NCBI GenBank assembly: GCA_049999765.1
Contig: JBNGIQ010008883.1
Span: 1-25,706, forward strand
Source of the DNA: Phaeoceros laevis
Lineage: Eukaryota; Anthocerotophyta; Anthocerotopsida; Notothyladales
Reading direction: 5' to 3'
Length of the DNA stretch: 25,706 bases
The notes under the pieces were generated by a model, which was not told the DNA's origin, did no database searches, and saw only the letters and a program-made list of their open reading frames with translations. The first letter of the stretch is position 1, and each line of letters begins with the position of its first letter. This document shows, one piece after another, positions 10,660-19,959 of this stretch. The translations under genes and the position numbers were made by a program.

Positions 10660-11054
10660 TGGAAGAAGCCGGCGAATTCACAACTTGGGTTCTATCGGGC
10701 GACACGATTCCCTTTGGCAGGTTATGCATGGCTTTCGTTCAGCCGTTGGCGCAATCCTTCCGTGCTCTTCCCAATCCATACATGGCGGGCTCGGGATTTT
10801 CTGTCTTCTGCAGAGCTGGAAGTGGCATTACGGTATCATCATTTCATCTGCCCGTAATTGGTGGCCATTGCCAGGGATTATATTCGAATCCGGAGGCCAG
10901 TGCCGAGGATTACACCATGGGGTGTTGGAGGTTGATTCTTCAACGCCCCCACGAAGTTGGGACAAGCAGCTGGACAAGGCAGGACCTTCGCTCATCCACA
11001 ATCTTAGGTGAAATGATGTCTTTTTTGCTTGTCCTGACAAAAGATGTTTAGCGC
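10660..11054. other. spacer between the tandem PPR genes
   Basis: 395 bases separate stop and start of the two genes in the same direction. It must hold the end of the first transcript and the promoter or leader of the second. Open frames here resemble nothing known. No TATA box or terminator-like structure was picked out with confidence. Confidence 0.5.
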
Positions 11055-13784
11055 ATGCAGAAACTGTACCCAGGCTTCAGGCTCTACGAGTCAGGAAAGA
11101 CCTTTGGGCTGAAAATTCAGTGCAAGACTTTGTGCGTGGACTGTCGGGTAGCCACCTTTGATGGCCATGTTCAGACTGGCATAAAGGGAGAACTAGGGTT
11201 TAATGAGCTTCAAAGATTGTGTCAGAAGGGACAGCTCGACAGGGCATTTGATGTCCTGTTGCGTTTGGGTACTGTTCCCTCAGTCGAGATATACAGGATT
11301 TTCTTGAGGGCATGCACCAAGCAGAAGGCCCTTGCTCAAGCCAGGCAAGTGCATGTCCATCTTGCAAAACATGGGCTGGAGTCCACCAGGTATCTTGGTG
11401 ACTCTGTGGTGAAAACGTTGGTGAAATGCGGTAGTCTTGCGGATGCCCTTCAAGTGTTTAATAGACTGCTCCGCCGATCCGTCGTCTCCTGGACAGCCAT
11501 CATCTCAGGTTATGCCAACACTGGACAAGGTCGGGAGGCACTGAAGATGTACCACCGGATGCAATTAGACAGTGTCCAGCCAAACACCTACACATTTGTC
11601 AGTGTGCTCAAAGCTTGTGGTGGCATGGCCGACTTGGAAGCAGGCAAGCTCATCCATGCTGAAGTTGTAAAGTGCAGCTGTCAATCTGATCTGTTTGTGT
11701 CCGCATGCCTTGTTGACATGTATGTGAAATGTGGAAGCATTACGGATGCTGAGGATGTGTTTGATGGGTTGTCCCAGCGGAATGTGGTGGCATGGACGGT
11801 GATGCTGGCTGCCTATGCCCAGCAGGACCAGGCGGAAATGGCTTTGAGGCTGTACCAGCTAATGGGAGAAGAAGGCGTCAGTCCAGATATTAGGGCCTTC
11901 GTGACCATCGTGGAAGCATGTGGCATCCTTGCGGATAAGGAAAAAAGAGGTGCCTATTGTGAGGGAAGATATGTGAAAACCGAGGCTCTGGCCAAGGCCA
12001 AGGCACTACATGCTGACAGTCAGAGGAGGGGGTACGATCAAGACGTTTTTGTTGGTAGTGCCCTGATTAGTCTTTATGGCAAGTGTGGCAGCAGTCTGGA
12101 TTCAAGACATGTGTTTGATGGGTTATCAGAGCCAAATGTGGTGGCTTGGACTGCACTGTGTGCAGCATATGCCCAGCAGGGCCAAGCAGATGTGGCCTTG
12201 GAGCTGTATGACATGGCGCGGGCGGCAAATGTTAGTCCAGATATTGGCACCTTTATCAGCGCAGTCCAGGCATGTGGCATGCTTGCTCAGAAAGCAGAAG
12301 AAGATGCTGGTGATGGCGGGCAACCAGAGATGAAAGCCAAGTGTTTGCAAAAGGTGAAGGCCATCCATGCTGACGCTCAGAGGACAGGCTATGATTCAGA
12401 TGCACATCTTGCTAGCACCCTCACTTGCACATATGGCAAGTGCGGGAGCATCAGGGATGTGCAAAATGTCTTCACCAGGTTGCCTGAGCATGATGTGGTG
12501 TCTTGGACTGCGTTGATCGCAGCGCACGTGCAGCAGGACGAGGGAGGCAAGGCCTTGGAGCTGTATGTGCAAATGCGGCAGGAAGGAGTCAGTCCAAATG
12601 AGTGGACCTTTGCAGGTGCATTACAAGCATGTGGCTTGATTGCAGAGACAGAAGATGAGCGCATGGTTGATGGGCAATCCATAAAAGTAGACGCGCTGGC
12701 AAAGGGGAAAGCAATACATGTTTATATAGCACATAAGAATGGCGACAGTCCAGATGCAGTTCTTGGGAGCATCCTCATCAGCATGTATGCCAAGTGCGGG
12801 AGTGTCTCGGACGCTCGCAGTGTGTTTGATGCATCATCCAAGCGTGCTGTATTATCATGGAACTCGATGCTGGCATCCTATGTGGACCATGGCCAAGACG
12901 AGGAGGCTTTGCAGCTGTACAGACAAATGCAAGACCAAGGTATTGTGAGTGCGGATGACATCACAGCCGTGTGCATCTTGCAAGCATGCAGCAGCACAGG
13001 AGGCCTGGATGTGTGCAGGCAGATTCACCACGACCTTTTATCCTCAGGAAATGCTTCTCTGACCCCTGTCGTGGCCAGTGCACTCATCCACTCATACGGA
13101 AGGTGCTCTAGCATGGTGGAAGCTCAACATCTCTTTGATGCAGTGCCCCAGCCCGACGTGGTGTCATGGACTGCTTTGATTGCTGGCTACGCCCGAGTGG
13201 GCAACTGCAAGGCAAGCCTCCAGTGTTACCAGCGAATGCAGCTGGCAGGCACAGCCCCCAACGGAGTCACATTCCTCTCCCTCCTCTCTGCGTGCAGCCA
13301 TGCTGGTCTGGTGGACACAGGTGTGGAGTACTTTTATTCCATGAGCAGAGACCATGGCGTAACTCCAGGGATAGAGCACTACGTGGGCATGGTAGACCTT
13401 CTCGGTCGTGCAGGCCACTTTGCAGAGCTAGGGCAGTTACTCTCAACCATGCCAATGCAGCCGGACCTGCCTCTGTGGCTGTGTCTGCTGGGTGCGTGTC
13501 AAAAACATGGGCAAGTAGCGCTGGGAAAGAGGGCCTTCGACTGTGCAGTGTCCCTACAACCCACACATGCTGCAGCATACATGTTGATGTGGAACATCTA
13601 CACTGACGCTGGCATGTGGGAGCTCGCACAGCAGGTGCAGCAGCAAAGACACACAGCAGGAGCTTGGAAAAAACCTGGCCAGAGCTGGCTGGAGCATGAC
13701 CAGATAGTACACACTTTTGGGGTAGGAGGAAGAAGAATCACAGGGAGCGGCGTGCTTCATCAACCCGGACCACTGCTACCTTAG
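11055..13784 (+). CDS. PLS-class PPR protein (tandem copy 2), E2 end replaced
   Basis: One frame of 909 residues, a tandem paralogue of the gene at 7138, alike from LQRLCQKGQLDRA onward. It has the same architecture with fewer modules. Three internal modules carry the extra loop (for example GLIAETEDERMVDGQSIKVD), against five in copy 1. The E1 region is present (GACQKHGQVALGKRA, WNIYTDAGMWELAQQ, PGQSWLEHDQIVHTF). After HTF the two copies part. Copy 1 goes on with a proper E2 segment, while copy 2 ends in about 20 unrelated residues (VGGRRITGSGVLHQPGPLLP). Its last 47 bases are antisense to the end of the lectin kinase gene. The likely role is organellar RNA binding or editing, but the changed tail may affect partner binding. 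The start at 11055 is simply the first ATG. Confidence 0.9.
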   Translation: MQKLYPGFRLYESGKTFGLKIQCKTLCVDCRVATFDGHVQTGIKGELGFNELQRLCQKGQLDRAFDVLLRLGTVPSVEIYRIFLRACTKQKALAQARQVHVHLAKHGLESTRYLGDSVVKTLVKCGSLADALQVFNRLLRRSVVSWTAIISGYANTGQGREALKMYHRMQLDSVQPNTYTFVSVLKACGGMADLEAGKLIHAEVVKCSCQSDLFVSACLVDMYVKCGSITDAEDVFDGLSQRNVVAWTVMLAAYAQQDQAEMALRLYQLMGEEGVSPDIRAFVTIVEACGILADKEKRGAYCEGRYVKTEALAKAKALHADSQRRGYDQDVFVGSALISLYGKCGSSLDSRHVFDGLSEPNVVAWTALCAAYAQQGQADVALELYDMARAANVSPDIGTFISAVQACGMLAQKAEEDAGDGGQPEMKAKCLQKVKAIHADAQRTGYDSDAHLASTLTCTYGKCGSIRDVQNVFTRLPEHDVVSWTALIAAHVQQDEGGKALELYVQMRQEGVSPNEWTFAGALQACGLIAETEDERMVDGQSIKVDALAKGKAIHVYIAHKNGDSPDAVLGSILISMYAKCGSVSDARSVFDASSKRAVLSWNSMLASYVDHGQDEEALQLYRQMQDQGIVSADDITAVCILQACSSTGGLDVCRQIHHDLLSSGNASLTPVVASALIHSYGRCSSMVEAQHLFDAVPQPDVVSWTALIAGYARVGNCKASLQCYQRMQLAGTAPNGVTFLSLLSACSHAGLVDTGVEYFYSMSRDHGVTPGIEHYVGMVDLLGRAGHFAELGQLLSTMPMQPDLPLWLCLLGACQKHGQVALGKRAFDCAVSLQPTHAAAYMLMWNIYTDAGMWELAQQVQQQRHTAGAWKKPGQSWLEHDQIVHTFGVGGRRITGSGVLHQPGPLLP

Positions 13785-16502
13785 CTGCTGCTGTTGTTGT
13801 TGCAGGAGCTGTGCAAACGTACCCGTTGTTGTCTGTACTCTCACCTCCTCCACCACCATGGACAACCCAGGGTACGCTGGAGAAGTCGTTGAGAAGGCGG
13901 ATGTGGTTGCGTGGGCTAGCAGCAGAATCTGGAATGGAGAAGCTGTGGAGGTAGGTTGGCAGGACCAGCGAGCTGGTGTCCCCACTCAGGTACTGCACCA
14001 CACGGCGCATGGAAGGCCTGTCGGCCGGCTCGTTCACAGTGCACGCAAGACCCAGGAGCAGAATGAAGCGCATCTCGTCCGCCTTGAACTTTCCTCCCAG
14101 TGCCGGGTCGGCAGCATCGTCCAGCCTGCCCGTCTGCTGCAGACAGCGCACCCATTTGACGAGGAAGCGGTCGCTGGGGGGGCGGAACCACTCCACAGGA
14201 CGCCTCCCTGCTGCCACCTCCAGAACCAGTACACCGAAGCTGTAGACGTCGGCTTGGACGCTGATTCTGCCCGTGTACTGAAACTCTGGCGCAAGGTAGC
14301 CCCTGGTGCCTGTGACACGAGAGAAACAGAAGAACATCCATCATCAGAAAAGGGTGAAGAACTGAATTGGCCTGCCTTGTTCCGTTTTCTTTCTTCCTTA
14401 CCTACTATGGTGCTGGCAGTCTGTGCAGATTTGTTCCTCTGTACAAGGCGGGCAAGCCCGAAATCACCAAGCCGGGCGTTCCAGTCTGCATCCAGCAGCA
14501 CATTGCTGTGCCAGGCAGCCAGCGCACCGTTATTTGGTAATCAGTTCAAGACCAAGTTGATGAAGAAGAAGCAGAATGAGATATGGACAGTGTGATGGAC
14601 CTTGACTTGACGTCCCTGTGGACGACGCATTGCTGCAGCCCAGCGTCCTGCCAATCTTCGTGCAGGTAGAGGAGGGCGGAGGCCACACCCTTGATGGCAT
14701 GGCACCTCCCAGCCCAGCTGAGAGCGTGGCGATTCAGGGTTGTGGATTCGGGCAACCTGTGGCCACTCTCGGTCACATCCGGAGGCTCCAGGACATGCTG
14801 GTCCAGGCTGCCGTTGGGCATGTAGTCGTACACCAGGAGGAGCTCGCGCTTGCGTTTGTTGTGGCACCAGCCTCTGAGAGGCACCAGATTCTGGTGCCGC
14901 AGCCGCCGGATGATTGTCACCTTATAAGCCACACACACAACAACAGTGAAAGCTTCAGCAAAGCCTTCGCTTCTACAAGAACTGCCATCTTTCTGCTTTC
15001 AAGACGTGTACCAAACTAGCAAGATAGGTAAAATGATAAAACAAACAGACCTCGGCAAGAAACTCCTTCTCTCCCTGCCTGGAATGTTCATGAGAAAACC
15101 TCTTGACAGCCACCACGCTCCCCGACGACGCTCCTCCGCCCTTGAGCAAGCCCTTGTAAACCTTGCCGAACCCGCCTTCCCCCAGCACCGCGGCCGTGCT
15201 GAAGTTGTCGGTGGCGTCTCGCAGCTCCTCGTAGGAGAAGCTGCGGGGACTCCAAGGAACGTCCGATTCCGGCACCTCCCACTGCTCCACTTTCTTGCCG
15301 TCGCTACCAGGCAGTAGTGTTGCTTCGTGCCCGCCCGGCATCACCATGATCAAATCGTGTCTACTGCTAGACGTCCCGGAGAAGCTTTCGAACATGCCCA
15401 AATTACTCAATTCTCCCCGCATGATCCACGCCCAAACCACAGCACCCACCAGCAAAGCTAGGCCTACCACCGACCCTGCGACGGCGAGGGCGATCTGGAC
15501 AGCGTGGGAGAGCTCGTTCGTAGTAGCATGCTTTCTTCCTCCATCGTCATAGCCGCCATAGCCTGATGATGAAGAGTTGCCGCCATTATTAGGAGGAGGA
15601 AGGGATTCTCCAGCCTTGCTGGCCTGGAACTCCCAAAAGAACACCTCCTGCACCTCCGCAGCTCCCTTGGTCCCCGCCGAGAACCCCAAAAACGACGCCT
15701 GCGCCACTCGCTCCGTCAGATTCAGCCCTCGCACTGTAAACATGCTCCGGGCCGACGATCTCAGCCCCCTCCCCACCTCCGAACTGTTACTCAAATCCGC
15801 CATCGTCGTCGCCGGCCAGAGAATCATGCTCACCTGCATCGACAGCGACGGCGCATCGTACTCGGCCCACACGCCGAACGTGTTGCCCACGAACAGCGCC
15901 TGCAATGTCGATGTATCCAGCTGCGTGTAGTTGGCGGGCCGGCTGCTGTTGACGAGCAGCGCCACGAATGGCGCGTCGGCGGGGTCGTCTGCGAAGCTCG
16001 GGAGCAGGTCGAAGGCGACGGCCACCACCCCCGGCGCCTCCGCCCGCGCCGCTGGCCCCGGCTCCCCCGCGAACACGCCCAGCCCGGCGCCGTCGCTGCG
16101 CGCGGGCACCGTCCTGTTGGGCGCGATGAGGAAGGCCATGCCGTCGCCCGGGACGTAGCCGTCGATGCGCGACACCCTGACGAGGAAGAAGGTCCGGAAG
16201 GAGGCGGGCGCGCCCGAGCGCGCGTCCCAGAGCTCCACCGCCTCCTCGCGCATGTAGCGCGCCGCCCAGTCCGCCGGCCCCGGCCCGACCACGCTGGGCG
16301 CCAGGCGCAGCGCGCCGTCCGCGATCTGGCAACCGGGCGCCGCTGCTGCGGCCGCGCAGCTGGGCGACGCGCAGTAGGCGGAGCAGCTGAAGCCGGCTCC
16401 GCTGCCTGGCGCGGACGGCAGGAACGTGAAGGCGCTCTGGCACCAGGCGCCCGACGCCAGTGCCATGGCCAGAACGGACAGCAGCGCTGGCCAGGGCGCC
16501 AT
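13738..16502 (-). CDS. L-type lectin receptor-like kinase
   Basis: Four exons: 16502-15051, 14920-14601, 14505-14402 and 14309-13738. Introns are 130, 95 and 92 bases, all GT-AG, giving 815 residues. A signal peptide (MAPWPALLSVLAMALASGAW) leads a legume-lectin domain at about 22-280 (GYVPGDGMAFLIAP, VAVAFDLLP, GVWAEYDA). A Ser/Gly-rich hinge and a membrane helix at about 331-358 follow, then the kinase: GEGGFGKVYKG, VAVKRF, HRDVKSSN (joined across intron 2), DFGLAR and GTRGYLAPEF. All catalytic residues are there, so it should be an active plasma-membrane kinase sensing an outside ligand, often in defence. ATG 16502 is preferred over an upstream in-frame GTG. The first exon is very rich in G and C between about 15800 and 16450 compared with the later exons. 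The C-terminal tail is Thr/Ala-rich and overlaps the opposing PPR gene by 47 bases. Confidence 0.93.
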
Positions 16503-17784
16503 CGATGGCAGCCTCACTTCTGACGCTCGACGATTCCTGGACAGGCATCGATTCTCTGCGCCTTCATCGTGCGTTCATGAGCCATAGCCAGCCTGAGGGA
16601 GCTACTACTACTCGCTATAGAGGTAGGCTTCAGGAGTAATTGATGAGGGGTACCGGTCGCTCTCGTAGGAGATAAGTAATTCACCGGGTCCACCACAGTA
16701 CTAGAGAACTCCTTGGGCACGTCTCATGCCTGATGTAACGGGCTAATATCACGTTGCGAGGGGACTAAGTAATGGTTCGTTCTGAGATACTTCTGGTTCA
16801 GGACTGTAAACTTGCGCACAACCAGTTTGCGAGTGAGGAGCAGATGGCGGCCTTAATTAGTACTCTAATTGACGACAGGTCCGGCACGGAGAGCATATGC
16901 GTGGTGAGAGACAGCGGGCCCCCGCGGGACAGCAGATTCGCGTGCAGCAGGCAAGATGCTCCAACTGTCGGTTTGGTGGGGTTCAGCTTGCCTCATCAGC
17001 AAATTCATAAATCCGATGTCACGTCGAAAAACGTCTACTTGTTATAACATGCTTGTTAGCAAGTCACTTAAAGAAGCTTAGGGCAAGAGTTGTGTGGTGC
17101 TTTGATATAAAGGAGATGCCTTGGAAGCATGCCTTACAAGTGCATTTTTATGAAATATCCATGTCTTACATATCCAGGGCACGTTGAAACGATGGCTTTT
17201 GCCCATACGGGTCCAGACTCCAGATGCTGAATCCTGGAAGAAGTGCATCCACCAAGTTTGGGGCAAGTTTCTACTACTGCAAACCCTCTGGGATTGGAAA
17301 TCTCTGAAAATAGGTCAACTGGAAAAGCTCTAAAGATAGAAGGGCTTGAGACTCAAGAAAGTGGACATGAATCGGTATGTGGGGGTCCTATTTGGAACCG
17401 TCCAACTTCCTAAAACTTCACACACACACACACTATACAATTTATACATTTTGTCTCAAAAAAGAGCGCTCCGGAAGCTGGTGGGTTGGCAACTCGATGC
17501 GCCTTCAAGTTGTGTACATGTATATTTATATGGATGCAAAAAGGCCACAACAGACGGGGCCAACATAAGACTTCAAAAATGCTCATACACTTCATAAAAA
17601 ATGCTCATACACTTCAGAAGCTTGCATTTAGAAGCTTGCATTTAGAAGCTTGCTGAGATCATATCTTTACTAGTCGAGATTCCTGCCTATGTGTAGTAGT
17701 CCTGCATACCTACAGGTTCCAAGTCTTTCCAAGGTCTTACACATATAGCGACCTTTAATTTGGACTCAAAGTAGAAAACACTAG
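16503..17784. other. spacer upstream of the lectin kinase
   Basis: About 1.3 kb between the lectin kinase start and the thaumatin-like stop, both on the minus strand. It should hold the kinase promoter and the 3' trailer of the thaumatin-like gene. It contains a short CA run (about 17420-17433) and two small tandem repeats. Open frames are short and unlike any family. Confidence 0.6.
17575..17653. repeat. two small tandem repeats side by side
   Basis: A 21-base unit containing ATGCTCATACACTTCA occurs twice (about 17575-17616). It is followed directly by nearly three copies of the 14-base unit AGAAGCTTGCATTT (17616-17653). They lie in the 3' flank of the thaumatin-like gene. Confidence 0.85.
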
Positions 17785-19215
17785 CTAGTACTCAGCTGAC
17801 ATCTGCACCTTAGGACAAAAGATAACATCGTAGTTGGAGCCAGTGGGGCAAGTGAAGAGGGAAGTAGGATTGTCTGTGCTGTAGCTGTAAGACGAGGGGC
17901 AAGCGTTTTTAAAGATCTGGGTGTTACTGGTTGGACCATTGGCAACAGGGCCGTCCACGTTGATGCAAGAGTAAGCACCAGTGCTATGTGTGATCAGCAT
18001 ATTCCTGCCTTTGCAGAATGACCTGCGTCCATTCGAGGCAAATATAATTTCAGCAGATGTGGTAACAAGCAGACTCTTGACTCCACACACATGAGCACCA
18101 TTTTCATGACCGGAATTCATACAGTGGTTCAAAGTCTGAGCACAGGCAAAGAAGCAAGCTTACGGGATGTCAGAAATGGTGCAACGCGGAGAACCACATG
18201 TCATGCCCTTGGGACTGGCCCCTCCAGCAATGCTAGTCGGGGTGATCTGCATTGGTATCGTGTACGCATTCTGCCAACAGGTGCAAATTTCAAGACTTCA
18301 GCAGGTATCAAAGCAGAGAACAATCTACTTGTAACGCATATGAGGAAGGTCGCAGCAAATTCCCTCACTGATCAAACATGCTCTAACATTACACCAATCT
18401 AGCGTCAGGAGCGTCACGAATCCATCCATCGGTTCATTGGTATGTCCGTACCAACTTACCACATTGCTCAGGTCATAAAAGTCGTTGCTGCCACTTCCAA
18501 TTATAAACTCGGCAAGGTTGGCCAAGTTGCGGTCGTTGGCTGCGTTGCTGCTGCCGCCGGGCGCTACGCATTGCCCCTTCACGGTGGCATCTGGCTACGC
18601 ATTGCCCCTTCACGGAGGCCCAGATGCCACCGGCTGGCAGTTGAGAAACCAGCTCCTTAGGGTTAGGGCTCGGTTCACATTAAAGTATATTAAGTAGATA
18701 ATGAATAGATAATAAGCTAACTATTTATTATTATACGAAACGCCATACCGTTTCGTATCTCATGTGCTTGCAACTATAAAGGTGCAGCCATGTTGTAATT
18801 AATAAATCTAATCTAATGCAATCCTGTGTGACCAAATGTTGACTCTGGCCACCGGCAAGAGTTCCCGAAGTCGAGGTACTGCGAGCTTCCGGCCTTGAGC
18901 TGGTACTGGTAAATGGGATCGTTGGCGGACTGCGCGCAGGTGGTGACCGGGTACGTGCATTGGTTCCTGATGTTGATGCCGCATCCTGTTGAAACAAATG
19001 CAAACCTCAGCCAGAGATTAGCTCAAGCAACACATCATGTTTGCAGGAACTGAGAGATGTATTGCCTCCAGAGCCGCAGCCTTAGAACTGCCCAATTTGA
19101 AGCAAGCTTAAAGGATTGGAAGCTGACCTGCGACAACAGTAACCAGGCCCAGTAGGAAAGCTAGTGCTACTGCCAAGCAAGAGCTGGTGCCCTTCAGATC
19201 TGTAGCTGGTGCCAT
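17785..19215 (-). CDS. thaumatin-like (PR-5 family) protein, possibly broken
   Basis: Five exons are proposed: 19215-19128, 18985-18833, 18633-18460, 18270-18164 and a last one ending at TAG 17787-17785. Exon 1 is a clean signal peptide (LAVALAFLLGLVTVVAG). Exon 2 has INIRNQCTYPV and GSSQYLDFGNSCRWPE. Exon 3 has GGIWASVKGQC, LAEFIIG and DFYDL. Exon 4 has YTIPMQITPT. The last exon has FKNACPSSYSYSTDNPTSLF and NYDVIFCP, all thaumatin signatures. Such proteins are secreted, disulfide-rich and linked to defence or stress. There are two problems. A local duplication with a 31-base period in exon 3 shifts the frame unless a new splice acceptor at 18591 is used. Also, exon 4 meets an in-frame TAA at the last junction, unless a weakly supported 90-base intron ending in CAAGAG is removed. 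The usual CP..L and YCC part of the family is not recognised. It may be a recent pseudogene. Confidence 0.72.
18563..18631. repeat. 31-base-period duplication with an inverted 12-mer
   Basis: The 22-base core GCTACGCATTGCCCCTTCAC plus GG occurs at 18563-18584 and 18594-18615. The joining sequence GGTGGCATCTGG (18583-18594) is the exact reverse complement of CCAGATGCCACC at 18620-18631. It sits in exon 3 of the thaumatin-like gene. Confidence 0.9.
18733..18758. repeat. perfect 10-base inverted repeat, 6-base loop
   Basis: ATACGAAACG (18733-18742) and CGTTTCGTAT (18749-18758) are perfect reverse complements around a 6-base centre. It lies in AT-rich sequence of the second intron of the thaumatin-like gene. 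It could be a chance hairpin or the relic of a small element. Confidence 0.8.
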
Positions 19216-19565
19216 CTTCACTTGCCTGCGCTCTTGGCTCTTCCACCTTGAGAGGTCCCTTTTAAAGCAGCTACAGCAGATGCTTTGGAATGCGCAGGGC
19301 CTGCGTGGCAAGCATGTCCAGCTCTGCAAGGCATGATGCTTATCCTTGCGCAACCTGGTATGCACCAGTTGGTGCGTACGGTACCTGATTAGTCTAACGC
19401 GCATGCATCAATGGGGTGCCGTGAGGAAGCATCTCGCTGGATGACCGTACAATTATTTAGAAATGCGAATCCCGTTAATGATCCTGTTTTAGGTTTTTAC
19501 GTAACTGTGGAAGTTTTACTAGTACTGTTACTAACGGGCAATCTCATGGAGACCACCTTCCCTTA

Positions 19566-19578
19566 GAAAGTTCTAGAC
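19566..19578 (+). promoter_or_regulatory. heat shock element-like site (three units)
   Basis: GAAAGTTCTAGAC fits the nGAAnnTTCnnGAAn rule with two perfect units and a third changed in one base (GAC). It lies about 390 bases before the BAG start codon. The BAG6 gene of Arabidopsis is known to be heat-induced, so a heat-shock-factor site is plausible; binding is inferred. Confidence 0.5.
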
Positions 19579-19614
19579 ACTTGTAGATATCATCGAGAGG
19601 CAAAGGGCAGACGA

Positions 19615-19628
19615 GGTTTCCAGAAACC
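19615..19628 (+). promoter_or_regulatory. heat shock element-like palindrome
   Basis: GGTTTCCAGAAACC is a perfect six-base-arm inverted repeat around CA and contains the core TTCnnGAA (19618-19625). It is 40 bases from the first site. Together they could form a weak cluster for heat shock factors. Confidence 0.45.
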
Positions 19629-19959
19629 CTGTAGAGCGCTACGGAAGGAGCAGCTCAACCGGATACTTCTGTCGACGCTTCCAGACTCGTCCGCCATGGC
19701 CTTCAAATTGACGCCCGCGCCAACGATTGCTTCATTCATTTCATTTGCCAGCACTTCAACTTCTCACACTACCTCACGTCCTTCGTACCTTCTCGGTCGA
19801 CATTTTTCTGACCTGCCAAGACAGTCTGCCTGCCTGTGCTCTCTTTTGTTTCTTGTTGGAAATTGGTTGCCGTTGATCCTGCAGACCCTCCTCAGCAGGC
19901 TATAGAGGCCGGGATTCTTGAAGATTGTTGGAGGCAAGCGGAGATTTTCCACAAGCAAC

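Larger units (their letters stand above)
19216..19959. promoter_or_regulatory. divergent promoter region, thaumatin-like / BAG
   Basis: 744 bases between two genes that point away from each other. It holds two heat-shock-element-like sites nearer the BAG side. An upstream open frame of 69 codons (19696-19905) precedes the BAG start and may lie in its leader. No TATA box was assigned. Confidence 0.5.

Noticed and set aside
15787-16548. 253-codon alternative frame in the lectin exon
   Set aside because: Arg/Ala/Gly-rich shadow of a GC-rich coding region. The lectin, membrane and kinase order fits only the other frame.
16772-17047. 91-codon plus-strand frame upstream of the lectin kinase
   Set aside because: No recognisable motif, no neighbouring exon and ordinary spacer composition.
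18127-18163. 34-base mini-intron in the thaumatin-like gene
   Set aside because: Too short for a plant intron and it leaves the wrong reading phase.
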